A DNA stretch of 64,000 bases, from NCBI GenBank assembly GCA_027924585.1, contig BSBM01000076.1, positions 8,713,001 to 8,777,000 on the forward strand, written 5' to 3'. Below, in pieces: positions 1-11,275 of this stretch. Both the position numbers and the translations under genes were made by a program. Under the pieces are notes generated by a model that was not told the origin of the DNA, did not search any database, and was given only the letters and a program-made list of their open reading frames with translations. The stretch comes from Larix kaempferi. Taxonomy: Eukaryota > Streptophyta > Pinopsida > Pinales > Pinaceae. Each line of letters begins with the position of its first letter. The first letter of the stretch is position 1.

Positions 1-1087
1 ATGGAGGCATTGGGAGGTTAATAAAATACAAGAAGAAATAAGGAGACTAGCTTTGATCATTTCTCATTTGACACAATTGGAGAGCATAGCTTTTCCTTGC
101 ACGGTGGATGTACATCCTCCTTGCCTTAAAACCAATTTTGAGGGTGCAAGATTCCCATCCAAGTTGGTTGATGGAGAGGCCATTCATACCTCTCAACATA
201 GCTTCATGGATATTTTTTGATGCAAGTTCAAACCCCAACTGAGTTTGAGTTCATCTTCTCTCATTATTCTCTATGCCTATTCTACTATCTTTCTCTCAAT
301 GTCATGTAAATGTGCAAGGGCGCACTTCTTGTTGAATACAGTTATTGAAGTATTGTTATTTATACTTCATGGACATGTTAGTTTCTGCATATCTCTGTAA
401 TATTCATATCATGAGAGCCACAACTCGAAATACCATGTACTTCAAGTGATATTTCCAATCCAAGATGAAATTCGAGCCATTTTCCTCATAACATTTTCAT
501 AGTAATTTTGGGATGATGTTGTACCTGTTTTATATCATAGTTTTATGAGATATTTATTCATTTATTGAGTAGTATATGAAGTTACTTTGATGGCCCAAAT
601 TATGTTTGTAGACCCCTAAAATGTCACTATGGTTTATGACTAAATTCGAGACTCCTTGTCCACCATTTTCATCCCAAATTCTAGACTCTAGAAGTTGTTG
701 TTCATTGCGATACCTATTTGACCCTAAAACCAAATATAATGCTGAAAATATGTTTTCATTAATGTCCCCTAACAGAGCCAAGTCACAGACTAAGAATTAG
801 TGAGGGTTGTACATTTTTTGGAAGAGAAATTAAGGAATACCTAGGGGGGATTTCCACTACTCAAATTGACTAGTCTTGTCCTGAAACTTATTTTCTTGCA
901 AATTGTAGACCGTGGATGGGTATATCAGTTGTTTGGGTGCCTGATAGATGTGTTAATGTTTCCTATTCCCCATCAAGACATTCCTCCCCAAATTCGAAAT
1001 CATTTGGAGGTGTTTGGAATCAGTTGTAAACTACAACCCTAGAGTTGAAACAAGTGAATCCAAGTGCTTTTATTTGGAGGGATATTA
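1..1087 (+). repeat. E1 5' LTR, 3' portion only
   Basis: The stretch matches 6557-7643 almost base for base over 1087 positions. It ends in GGATATTA just before the primer-binding site. The missing first part corresponds to 5872-6556. Short open frames on the - strand here recur in the 3' LTR and are not genes. Confidence 0.93.
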
Positions 1088-1090
1088 TAG

Positions 1091-1102
1091 TGGTATCAGA
1101 GG
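1091..1102 (+). other. E1 primer-binding site (initiator tRNA-Met type)
   Basis: TGGTATCAGAGG lies three bases after the LTR end and matches the usual plant LTR-element site TGGTATCAGAGC except for the last base. It would prime minus-strand DNA synthesis. Confidence 0.9.
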
Positions 1103-1233
1103 ATGGTACTTGCACCTGATTTGGGTGACCATTTATGAGTTCAAGAATTCATCCCCCACCCTTAGAAACCGAAACTAAAAGTACCTTTGGTGAAGAGGAA
1201 GAAGCATGAGAAGAGGCGCACTCTGTTGAAACT

Positions 1234-2391
1234 ATGACTAAGGATGAGAGAGGAACCTCAGAGATGGAAAAGAAAGAGGAGTTTAGGAAATTCATGAAAC
1301 CATTTTTTGAGGACATGACAATGAATATAATGCAAGGGTTCAAATTGATGGCTAGTCAAATTGGAAGCAAATTGGCATTAGGAGCCAGTAGTAGTTCTCA
1401 GTTTGAGGAAAAGAAGGCAATGGGTGAACATTTTCTCAAAGACAGGGCCTCACAACCGATCCAATGAATTCTAGATCTCAACAAGAGATACCACACCCAA
1501 TTTTTTTGATCCCAAAGAGGATCCTAAAATCCAATATGGAATGCATGAAGTTCTAGCAGAATGGCAACAATTGAGTGAAGATTGTAGGAGGACCTTACCA
1601 TTTGATCAATTCTTTATTGTTTCAAACAAGCTCAAAATGAGAGGAGGTAACAAGAATCCTTTTAAAAATAAAGAATTGAACTATTCCATAGGTAAAATTT
1701 CCCTTCCCACCTTTGATGGCTCATCCAAAAGTTATGCAAATACTTGGGTACAAAAGTTAGATGTATATTTTCAGCTGAATCCAATGGTTGAAGAGGATGC
1801 TTTAAAAATGGCTATTCTGCATATTGAAGGAGAAGCAAATAATTGGTGGTTCCATGGACTTAAAACCTTGGGACATAATCAAGTCCCATCATATGAATTT
1901 CTTTTAACAAGTTAGTGGAAATATTCGAGCAAAAATACCCTGAAATGCCTTTCAAGGAACTAGCATAGTTGAAGCAAACTGGAACCCTTGAGGAGTACAT
2001 GTTGGAATTCCAAAAACTATCAGTTATGGTGGCTGATTTATCTATGGTTCGATTGGTATTGCTCTTTACTGAAGGATTGTATGAACCTTTGAAATGTTTA
2101 GTTAAAGCTTACAAACCTACTTCATTATAAGATGCCATGAATTTGACAAGAGATCTGCAAAATGTGATACCCAAGACAAGGTATCCTCCCAAGCCCAATT
2201 TTCCTTCCAAGTTCAGATTTGACAAGATACCATGGCAAATAGATTCATTTGAGAATGACAAGAAAGAGGGACCAAGCAAGGAAGAACTCATAAGAAAGAA
2301 ACAATGTTACACATGTCATCAACCATGGGTACCAGGGCATAAATGTGCTAAGGGGAAAGCACAATTCATTGAAGTATTTTATAATGATTAA
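1234..2391 (+). pseudogene. gag: E1 gag, broken
   Basis: This is the capsid/nucleocapsid region, carried in three frame segments (1234-1467, 1541-1915, 2137-2391) separated by frameshifts and stops near 1966 and 2129. The middle segment holds the plant Ty3 gag core: a 'LPTFDGS' start, then a Trp-rich stretch near 1845-1860 ('NNWWFHGL'). The last segment has one zinc knuckle, C57-C60-H68-C70 of that frame (about 2305-2346), in the CX2CX7HXC form common in chromoviruses. It runs in frame into protease across a TAA at 2389. The in-frame TAG at 1966 stands where Gln is expected. Confidence 0.88.
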
Positions 2392-2397
2392 GGGGAC

Positions 2398-3129
2398 ATG
2401 GAGGAAGAAGAACAACTTTCATCCCAAGAAGAAGGATATGAAACAATAGAAGAAGATTGTCCATCACCCGAAAAAGGGAGAATGGCAGTGCTTTTAGGAG
2501 TGCCTCGTTTTCACACCATTCGATGCAAGGGAGTGGTACAAGAGCAAAAAGTTTCGGTATTGGTAGATGGAGGAGAAACTCATAACTTCATTGATGCAGC
2601 CTTGGCGGAGAGCAGAAAGTTACCTACTAAAGCATTCGAAGGTTTCACAGTCATCATCCCAGGTAACAATTCTATGGAATGTAACACATGGATTCCAAAG
2701 CTACACATTACCATAGGAAATTACACATTTTCTGATAGCTTCTATGTGGTCAATGTTGTTGATACAAATGCGGTTTTGGGAGTACAATGGTTGTACTCTA
2801 TAGGAGAAAATGCAATGAACTACCGAATACCTGAAATGAAGTTCAAAGATTCAGAAGGAAGACAAATGTTAGTGAGAGGGATGCACACCTATCCTAACCA
2901 AGTGGTGTCTTCCCACAGTATGAGGTCCATATTGAGACATGGGGACATTGAATGGGCTGCAGAATGTTTAATCACTTCCCCAAAACCAAACATAAAGATT
3001 GCAAAACATCCAAGGGAGATAAGGCAACTACTACACAAGTATGAAATGGTTTTTGGAGACCTTCCACCTGGAAGGCCACTTGATAGAGGAGTTGTGCGCC
3101 ACCTGACAGAGGAGTTGAGCGTCAACTGA
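2398..3129 (+). pseudogene. E1 aspartic protease region, active-site motif altered
   Basis: A 243-codon frame continuing from gag after one stop. It starts with an acidic Glu-rich linker, then 'VSVLVDGGETHNFID' at about residues 52-66, the place of the retroviral-type aspartic protease motif D-S/T-G-A. The Asp and Gly are present but Ser and Ala have become Gly and Glu, so activity is doubtful. The second family signature, 'AVLGVQWL', lies near 2770-2795. The frame ends at a 23-base tandem duplication (3103-3141) that throws it out of phase with RT. Confidence 0.85.
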
Positions 3130-3141
3130 CAGAGGAGTTGA
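3103..3141 (+). repeat. 23-bp-offset tandem duplication causing a frameshift in E1 pol
   Basis: CTGACAGAGGAGTTGA occurs at 3103-3118 and again at 3126-3141. Because 23 is not a multiple of three, the duplication separates protease from RT and introduces a stop at about 3127-3129. Confidence 0.9.
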
Positions 3142-3154
3142 TCATACCATTGTT

Positions 3155-4425
3155 TTGGAGGTAGGTACTTCACCTATGCAAATACCCCCATATAGACACC
3201 TAAAAAGGTTCAGAGATGAGATTGAGAAGGCTATTCAAGAACTATTGGAATTGGGGCTCATTAGACCAAGCTCAAGTCCCTATGCTTCTTTAGTTGTCTC
3301 GGTGAAGGAAAAAGATGGAACCCTAAGGATGTGCATTGATTTTAGGGCCTTAAACAAAAAGACAATAAAGAATAGATATCCCATCCCTCGGATAGATGAG
3401 CTCATGGATGAGATATTTGGAGCAAATTTCTTTTCCAAAATTGATCTTAGATCTGGTTACCATCAGATTCAGATGAAGGAAGAAGATGTGCAAAAAACTA
3501 CGTTCAGATGTCACTATGGCCACTTTGAATTTCTTGTCATGCCTTTTGGTTTGACCAATTCTCCAGCAACCTTACAATCATGCATGCACAAAATCTTTTG
3601 CAAGCAGCTTCGTAAGTTTGTTTTGATTTTATTTGATGATATTTTGATTTACAGTAAGACATGGGAGGAACATTTGCACCATTTAGAAGCTGTATTGAAA
3701 ATATTACATGAACAATATTTGTTTGCTAATATGTCCAAGTGTGAGTTTGGGTTGACATAAATTTTGTATCTTTGGCATCACTGGGCAAGATGGGGTAAAG
3801 GTGCACTTGGAGAAAAGAAATGCTATTCTTAAATGGCCATCACCCAAGAACATCACTGAATTGAGAGGCTTTATTGGGATCTGCACTTACTATAGGAAGT
3901 TTATGAAGGGGTTTTCCAAATTGACTGCTCCTATTAATAATTTGACCAAGAAGGATGCTTTCCAATGGGATGAAGAGGCTGAAAAGGATTTCCAAAGAAT
4001 GAAAGAGGTAATGATTAGTTGTCTAGTACTTGCATTACCATATTTTTCTAAACCATTTGTTTTGGAATGTGATGCATCAAGGGAAGGAATAGGGGCAATA
4101 TTAAAGCAAGTTCAACACCCCATAGCTTTTGAGAGAAGAAAATTGCAGCCACATGAGAGGATCTACTCCATATATGATAAGGAAATTTTTTCCATCATGC
4201 ATTCCTTGGCCAAGTTCAGAGAATATCTGGTGGGGAACAAATTTGTAGTCAAAACTGATCATAACAATTTGAAGTATTTCCTTACACAAAACATATCTCA
4301 ATGAAGGGAAACAAAAATGGGTGAGTAAGATTCAAGCTTTTGATTTTGACATTGAATATGTAAAAGGAAAGAATAATATTGTAGCAGATGCATTGTCTAG
4401 GAGACCTTCATTTTCCCTTATGGAC
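3155..4425 (+). pseudogene. E1 reverse transcriptase and RNase H
   Basis: RT copies element RNA into DNA and RNase H removes the RNA strand. The RT fingers and palm are clear: 'DGTLRMCIDFRALN', 'KIDLRSGYHQI', 'MPFGLTNSPAT' and the catalytic 'LFDDILIYS' near 3630-3655, where the usual first residue before DD is replaced by Phe. A frameshift near 3760 leads to 3801-4304, with the RT connection 'FIGICTYYRKFM' and RNase H 'VLECDASREGIGAIL' (first catalytic Asp present) and 'KTDHNNLKYFL'. The end 'KGKNNIVADALSRRP' follows after another shift at 4321. Typical of a plant chromovirus in length and order, but not translatable as one protein. Confidence 0.93.
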
Positions 4426-5893
4426 ATCTCAAAAGATTGGAAAGATGAGCCGCTAGTAGAGTATTCCAAAGATAGTTTTGCTTGTGAATTGTTAGATGGG
4501 GTCAAGGGATATGATAGGTACAAGATATTGAATGGCCTAATCTACTATGAATACCGAATTTACTTATTTCATGGTTCGAACTTAAAGAACAAAATCTTGA
4601 AGGAAGCTCATGATTCTCCTTTAGTAGGCCATCCTGGTTTCTTTAAAACATATAGGCGGCTAAGACAAAGGTTCTCTTGGAAAGGGTTGAAGGAAGATGT
4701 TTTAAAGTATGAATGAATGCAAGATATGTCATCAAAAAAAATTTGAACACACCCATCCTACTGGTCTCTTACAATCATTGCCCATTCCCGAACAAAAGTG
4801 GGAAAGCATCTCCATGGATTTCATCACAAGTTTTCCCAAGGATTTTGGTAAGGATTGTATTTATGTTGTGGTGGATAGACTCACCAAATTTTCTCATTTA
4901 TTTGTAATTACATCATATTTTACTGCTGCACAAGTAGTTGAGCTGTTCTGTAGAGATGTTTTCAGGTTCCATGGACTTCCCAAAAATATTGTGAGTGACA
5001 GGGATAACATATTTATGAGTGCTTTTTGGAAAGAACTCTTCAAATTTGTGGGAAATCAATTCACTCCTAGCACAATCTACCATCCTCAAACTGATGACCA
5101 AACAGAAAGGGTGAACCAATGGTTGGAGGGGTACTTGAGAAACTATGTTGGTGAGTAGCAAAAAGCATGGGTTAAATAGCTACATTTGGGTGAGTTTTGC
5201 TACAATAATACTTTTCATATATCCATTGGCATGTCTCCTTTCAAAGCACTTTATGGTTATGAAGCACTCGCCTTTGTTGATCACATTTTTGGTGATAGTA
5301 GAGCTCCAAAAGCTAAACATCGGGTTGAGGAAAGTCAAGAGATTTTGAAGCTTTTAAAAGACAATTTGCAGGTTTCCCAAAATCAACAAAAAAAGTATGT
5401 GGATCAACATAGGAAATAAAGAACTTTTCAAGTGAATGATTTGGTTTATTTGAGGATGCAACCATATAAGAAAACCACCTTAAAAGGGAAAGGATCATAA
5501 AATCTTAAACCAAGTTTTTATGGTCCATATAAGATAATTCGAAAGGTTGGGGATGTAGCTTATGAGATAGAACTTCCGGAAGGTATCAAAATCCACAATG
5601 TGTTTCATGTTTCATGCCTTAAGAAGGCTATTGGTAAACAAATTTCTATTTCAGAAACTCTTCCTCCGTTAGATGATGAAGGAAAACTTATACTTACTCT
5701 AGAAAAAAAATTGAAAACAAGAGAAAGGAAATTGAGGAGCAGAACTATAAGAGAGTATTTGGTACAATGGAAAATTTTTCCAAGTGAGGATGCCACATGG
5801 GAAGAGGAATTTTTTTTTAAGAAACCAAATTTGGAATTGATTGGGGACAATCAATCTTGGATGGGGAGGGTTGTAATGTCCCCATCCAAATAA
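4426..5893 (+). pseudogene. E1 integrase with C-terminal chromodomain
   Basis: Integrase inserts the DNA copy. The HHCC zinc-binding module is at about 4605-4735 ('HDSPLVGHPG' then 'CKIC'), split by a frameshift at 4709. The DDE core follows: 'SMDFI' near 4812, 'VSDRD' near 4993 and 'TERVN' near 5103. In-frame stops at 5156 and in the next 25 bases interrupt it; frames 5186-5419 and 5600-5893 continue the C-terminal region. The last part, 'EYLVQWKIFPSEDATWEEE' near 5754-5810, is a chromodomain, which in such elements is thought to steer insertion to particular chromatin. The frame ends only where the 3' LTR starts. Confidence 0.93.
5859..5871 (+). other. E1 polypurine tract
   Basis: GGATGGGGAGGG directly precedes the LTR start TGTAATGTCC and would prime plus-strand synthesis. 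It overlaps the end of the chromodomain frame. Confidence 0.85.
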
Positions 5894-7643
5894 ATCTCAT
5901 GAAGGGAAAATTCCACCAATCTACTAGTTCCCTAGGTTGGGGTGGAAACATTTAGATTTGGAATAACGGAGCTATAAGACCCAAAATGGACATTATATTG
6001 ACAAATATATATTAAAGGGTCTAAATAAATAATTATAATAAGAAAATAAGGTGGCACTTGGCCATGAGGGCGCATAGGTGGCATGTGACCCACACAAGGC
6101 AAGATTCTTCATGCCACATGGCATCTTATTCTCACCCATTCGAATCCAAGGTGTAGTCTAAAATTCTTGGGGGAGTTGGAGAGGCATTATTCATGGCATG
6201 AATCTGGGAGGGTCAAATTAGAGTGGAAGAGTAACTCCCATGGAAGATAAAGAGGCATCTTAGAAGAATTGTGACACTTGGAGCTAGATTACCAAACTTC
6301 TATGACAACAATGGTGAAGATTCTATGACACTTATGACAAGGTTCAGACCTGATTGATGACATATGAAATATATGACATGTTAGGGCTAAAAATAACCTC
6401 CATGTGGGTGTACAAGGGGAGTTATGGCAGCCAATATTCCCCCATTCGAATTGATGGAAGAGGAGGGATTATTGGGATAGGAAGTGTTGGACAAGTGGCA
6501 TTCTTGGGAATATCTCCCTAATTCGATCTGGGATGATGCTCTTGGAGGGAATTCGAGCTATGGAGGCCTTGGGAGGTTAATAAAATACAAGAATAAATAA
6601 GGATACCATATTTTGATCATTTCTCATTTGACACAATTGGATAGCATAGCTTGTCCTTGCACGGTGGATGTTCATCCTCCCTGCCTTAGAACCAATTTCG
6701 AGGGTGCAAGATTCCCATCCAAGTTGGTTGATGGAGAGGCCATTCATGCCTCTCAACATAGCTTCATGGATATGTTTTTATGCATGTTCAAACCCCAATT
6801 GAGTTTGATTTCATCTTCTCTCATTCTTCTCTATGCCTATTCTACTATCTTTCTCTCAATGTCATGTAAATGTGCAAGGGCGCACTTCTTGTTGCATATA
6901 GTTATTGAAGGATTGTTATTTTGAATTAATGGAAATGTTAGTTGCTGCATATCTCTTTAATATTCATATAATGATATCCACAACTCGAAATACCATGTAC
7001 CTCAAGTGATATTTCCAATCCAAGATGAGATTTGAGCCATTTTCCTCATAGCATTTTCATAGTAATTTTGGGATGATGTTGTAACTTCTTTATATCAGAG
7101 TTTTCTAAGATATTTATTCATTTCATGAGCAGTATATGAAGCTAATTTTATGTCCCAAATTATTTTTTCATACCCCTAAAGTGTCACCATGATTTATGAC
7201 TAAATTCGAGACTCCTTGTCCACCATTTTCACCCCAAATTCTAGACTCTAGAGCTGTTGTTCATTGGGATACCTATTCGACCCTAAAAAAAATATAATTC
7301 TGCACATATGTTTTCATTAATGTCCCTAACAGAGCCAAGTCACATACCAAGAATTAGTGAGGGACGTACAGTGTTTGGAAGAGAAATTAAGGAAGACCTA
7401 GGGGGATTTCCACTACTCAAATTGACTAGTCTTGTCCTGAAACTTCTTTCCTTGCAAATTGAATACCATGGATGGGTATATTAGTTGTTTGGGTATCCGA
7501 TAGATGTGTTAATGTGTCCTATGCCCCATCAAGACCTTACTCCCCAAATTCAAAATCATTTGGAGGTGTTTGGAACCAGTTGTAAACTACACCCCTAGAG
7601 TTGAAACAAGTGAATCCAAGTACTTTTCTTTGGAGGGATATTA
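5872..7643 (+). repeat. E1 3' LTR, complete, 1772 bp
   Basis: It starts TGTAATGTCC after the purine tract and ends GGATATTA where similarity with the 5' LTR stops. The first 685 bases have no partner inside the window. The LTR carries no convincing gene. Confidence 0.92.
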
Positions 7644-7990
7644 AACAAAGCTTTCCACATGTCTATTCTCATTGTAGAAGATAATTTTAAGTGTGGTTTT
7701 AATAATGATTATGTTGTTTTCACCGGGTTTGTGCGCACCCTTTTGATCTCACTCCTTATTAGATTCTGGCTGAGCATGTTGAAAGCATTAGGGTTACATT
7801 GTTTTAGTAGGTGAATACACTGAGCAAAATTCGAAATGAGACTGTCTTCATGACATTGCTTCAGAAACCCTAAATTTTTTGATAATTTTTCTCTCTTCAT
7901 ACATAATCTCTCAAATTGCAGTGCATCCATACGAGTATCCCTTCCATGGAGGGATTCTAATAGTGAGAAAAGTGATACCATTATAGGTCT
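7644..7990 (-). pseudogene. PLE-A second unit, N-terminal coding region
   Basis: The - strand frame 7981-7709 reads 90 residues with 'KREKLSKNLGFLKQC' followed by 'EDSLISNF'. This resembles the conserved N-terminal stretch of Penelope polyproteins upstream of the RT, a basic helix, then 'FL..C' and 'LIP.F'. The assignment rests on remembered family patterns and on its place right after the first unit's 3' end. It is interrupted by E1, so RT and endonuclease of this unit would lie left of the window. Confidence 0.6.
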
Positions 7991-8029
7991 GGTTGTATGA
8001 AAAGGAAAAATAGAACATGTTAATTAGTT

Positions 8030-8090
8030 TTTTACCCAACGTTTCAGAATTCCAAGTGAGTCCATCATCAGGGGAATAACACCGCAAATA
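8030..8090 (-). ncRNA. Hammerhead-ribozyme-like motif in the PLE-A linker
   Basis: On the - strand the core CTGATGA (8071-8065) is followed after 19 bases by GAAAC (8045-8041), the two conserved single-strand boxes of a hammerhead ribozyme. Penelope-like elements are known to carry small hammerheads in their terminal repeats. Stem II here (GGACTC against GGAATTC) is mismatched, so this copy may be inactive. Confidence 0.4.
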
Positions 8091-8169
8091 ATGAGGTGGT
8101 GCATTTAATTCCAAGAGAACAATCATAAATACTAATTGGATGGTTTTCCACTTCATGTCGGCTTGAATT

Positions 8170-9040
8170 CTAGGTATTTAAGCCCAATTTATTGATTACG
8201 AGTTTCCACGTATTGCTTAGTCTTAATCCTTCATCTTGGTTTAGTGCATTCTTGCACTTTTCTATTTCCAGTGCTTCTTTCACCTTTCTCTTCAGATAAT
8301 GATATTCTCTCATAATTAATTTAGCATCTTCTATATGAATACAATGGGAGAATTTGTGTGCATGCTCCGCCAAGGAATATTTGGTAGATCTATATTTTAG
8401 CATGTCCACCACATTTTATTTTAGACGTGTTTGCACTGATCTCCCAGTTTCCCCAATGTAGACCCCATCGCAAGAGAAGGGTACTGTATATACACCTTTT
8501 TGGAGTCTTGGATCAACGGGGTCTTTCGTAGAGTCTACCATCTTGCCTATGGAATTTAGGGGGGTAAAGGCCACCACTATGTTTCATTTCTTTATTACTT
8601 TTTCAATTCGATCAGTATTCCCTCTTATATATGGCAATGATACTTTAGGCATCTCCTTCTTTTGTTGGACTTGTATTTTCTTCTGGGTTTTGTGAATTGT
8701 CTTGTCAATAAGATTTTTACTATATCCATTTAAGTCAAATACTTTACGGAGGTGATTTAGTTCATGGTCAAGGGGTTATGGATCTGATATTCTAGTGTCC
8801 CTAGTTGTCAGTGTTTTTATGATCCCTATTTTTTGGTTTGGATGGTGGTGAAATCCTCATGTAAGTATCTGTATGTGTGTGTCTTTCTCCTAAATACTTG
8901 ATAACCAATGATTCCATCTTATTTTTTGAGAGAAGAACATCTAAGAAGGGTAATTTTTTGTTTTTTTCTACCTCCATAGTGAATTTAATATGTTCCAAGA
9001 GGCTGTTGATATGGGTTAAGAAGTCATTTAGTCTGTCTCA
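8170..9040 (-). pseudogene. PLE-A RT C-terminus and GIY-YIG endonuclease
   Basis: The - strand frame at 9040-8800 ends the RT: 'FLTHINSLLEHIKFTMEVE' then 'LPFLDVLLS', a hallmark of Penelope RT. A linker with 'LPYIRGNTDRIEKV' follows. The endonuclease begins at 8496 with 'GVYTVPFSCDGVYIGETGR' (GIY-YIG variant GVY-YIG with the catalytic Arg) and continues, after a stop near 8414, through 'KYSLAEHAHKF' to 'RKVKEALEIEK', which holds the usual catalytic Glu. It would nick target DNA to start target-primed reverse transcription. About three in-frame stops break it, and the RT catalytic core with the Asp pair is missing because the copy is cut at 9040. Confidence 0.9.
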
Positions 9041-9047
9041 AAAAAAT

Positions 9048-9655
9048 TGTATTTAACACAACAAAAGTTCTACTCACCTGGTTGCATATGCTCCTTGGTT
9101 TCACTGCCCCTCTTGACCTCTAACATCCCTCCAATAGCTAAATCTCTCCCCAACAACAATATGTTTGGGAGGAAAAATCTCCACCCAACCAATCCTCAGC
9201 TGATAGCTCAGACCCCTGATCCCCCAACAGATAATGCTATGCAAGCTTCTTTACCTCACTTCTTAGCTCTCAATCCTCTTCCCACCAGTACTCACCCCAG
9301 AAATTCTATCAAGAAGACAATTACACTCTGATGTTCTCTAACACTCACTGACATCAATAGACATACCCATAAATTAGACTAGACTGGAATATAATGAATC
9401 CCCTTGAACCCCCAATTCCCTCTGTTATGAAAGCAATTCAATTAATTAATTAAATTGGAGTTGTTTTGCATGAGTGCCACTGGCCTCCACGCACATTACT
9501 TTTATTAACTTAACCATGATTTACTTGTTAATGTAAATGCTTAACCCCTTTTTTATTCTTAAATTAAATAATATCTAATTTATTAATATGTTCCTAATAG
9601 CTAACTAGGTTTCTAATAGCTTAACTAATCCTAATTAATATTTTGGGGTGTTACA
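9048..9655 (-). repeat. E2 3' LTR, probably truncated at its outer end
   Basis: On the - strand it starts TGTAACACCCC at 9655. It matches 18749-19383 and stops near 9048, where PLE-A begins. The partner LTR appears to continue about 315 bases further (to 18433), so this copy probably lost its last part when it joined PLE-A. Confidence 0.85.
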
Positions 9656-9672
9656 TACTCCCCCCCTTCAGG
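9656..9672 (-). other. E2 polypurine tract
   Basis: On the - strand GAAGGGGGGGAGTA lies immediately before the LTR start TGTAACACCCC. This fixes the 3' LTR boundary and the orientation of E2. Confidence 0.85.
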
Positions 9673-10935
9673 CAAATTCACCCTGAAGTTATACTCCCAC
9701 AACAACAAGAAGGTTAAACTTAAATTAAAAACAAAAACTATATCACAAGACAATAGAAGATTTACTTAATTACTACAGTAGATATTTAGTACTATTGTGA
9801 AGAGGGAAATTTGTGCATGTGGACAACATGCAAAAAACTTTCCTCCTACACTAATACAATCTGATGCCCTAATTAAAACATGCTCTTGATTAATTTCCTA
9901 GGATATAATATGCAACCATTCATACATGTTATGCATCAATCTCATCATACACTATATAAAACATGACTTAAAAAAGTAAAAATGAATAAAATCGAAACCG
10001 AGTCAATCAAACAAGAGGTCCTAAACACAACACCAAAAAATTCCACATATCTTACTCACCCTTTCCTTGAGAGTCATAACATCCGATCAACCTACATACC
10101 CTCCATGCTAACTCCGGATGGTCCCGCTTGCCATGGAACGGGCCCTTTACTGTAAGCTACCCGTGGATCATACAGTAGGCATTTAAAGTCTTCACGATTA
10201 GACTCAATGCTAATTTGTTCACTACTTCTGGTATCTATTGCATGCAAACCTCATCGACCGCACAAGATTTTGGTATCAACTAGTCACCCAATAGTTGTTG
10301 GTCAACTAGGCATCTAGTTACTGGTACACTACCACCAGTGTACCCTAGGCATCTCAAAAGGTTGGCCCTAAACTCCTCCCTATCCTCCCTAAGACAACCA
10401 ACCCTAGGCATCGGAAGTCCTTCTCCATACACCTCCCTTTACAGATGATGTACCTGAAGTTGTGGACATCCGACATAACTACAAATGGCATAGGATTATC
10501 TGTTGGGTTGTCCCCCAGCCCATAAAAGTATATAGTTTCTCTATTCTCATTCGTGGTTATGCCCCCCCACAAAATCACAGAACGATAGTAAACTTCTTAA
10601 AATATGCTTTCAGTTTCCGCCAAGACAGTAATTAGTGTTCTGTCTTAATAATATAATTCTTTAAAAAAAAATTCAAATAGTAGGATGCATAAAAAGAGTG
10701 CATTATTAACATGTCATTATTATTCATCACAAATCAATGTTTATTACAGAATTGTACTTTTGATGCCCACATAAATCATGAGATACCATAAGCCATATTG
10801 TCAGTCGCTATACATAATGTTGAAACATCATATCATTTATATGCCATTAAATATCATTTTAATATAAGTTTTGACAATGATGCAATAATAAGTGCAAATG
10901 TATGCTAGTATATGATAACACATCTCATATCTAAT

Positions 10936-11200
10936 AAAAATCCAATATGTGGGTATCCTCATAAGCAACATCACATGAAATCACAATCAAATACTGAGTA
11001 TCCGTTCAATTAACAACATCAAAATCAAATATGTGGATATTGTCATAAGCAACATCACATGATAGGAAATAAAATATGCTAACATTGTAACACAATCAAA
11101 TACTGAGTGTATGTTCAAGTAAAATCATCAAAATAAAATATGCAGATATCATCATAAGCAACATCACATGGTAGGAAATAAAATATACTAAACATTGTAT
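10936..11200 (-). repeat. About 105-bp tandem repeat in the E2 3' untranslated region
   Basis: The phrase AAGCAACATCACATG recurs near 10961, 11047 and 11156, each time with similar flanks ending in AATACTGAGT. Roughly two and a half units lie between the integrase end and the purine tract. The rest of 9673-10935 shows no coding frame I can support. Confidence 0.75.
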
Positions 11201-11275
11201 GAAATCACAATGCCACCAAGTATCAAAGTAGGTATCAATATCTTGAACTATAAGTCATATGTCTAACTATAACTA

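Larger units (their letters stand above)
1..7643 (+). mobile_element. E1: Ty3/gypsy chromovirus, 5' end cut by window
   Basis: Positions 1-1087 repeat at 6557-7643 with no net length change, so they are the two LTRs of one element. A tRNA-Met-type primer site follows the first LTR and a purine tract precedes the second. Between them lie gag, protease, RT, RNase H, integrase and a C-terminal chromodomain in the order protease-RT-RNaseH-integrase, which defines Ty3/gypsy; the chromodomain places it in the chromoviruses. Frameshifts and stops break every domain, so it is not autonomous. Its right end cuts into a Penelope-like element. No target-site duplication can be tested because the left end is outside the window. 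Confidence 0.95.
7644..9047 (-). mobile_element. PLE-A: Penelope-like elements in head-to-tail arrangement
   Basis: Read on the - strand from right to left: the end of a Penelope-type RT with GIY-YIG endonuclease (9040-8170), a spacer with a hammerhead-like motif (about 8085-8030), then the N-terminal coding part of a second unit (7990-7644). Penelope-like elements often lie as partial tandem copies with such a linker. The second unit is cut at 7643 by E1 and the first is cut at about 9040 by the E2 LTR. GIY-YIG Penelope elements in plants are known mainly from conifers. Confidence 0.85.

Noticed and set aside
47-238. - strand frame in the E1 5' LTR, recurring at 6577-6759
   Set aside because: It recurs only because the LTR is duplicated; no start context and no protein similarity.
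9048-9060. E2 inserted cleanly into PLE-A
   Set aside because: The right flank of E2 shows no Penelope RT continuation and no matching target duplication, so a simple insertion is not supported.
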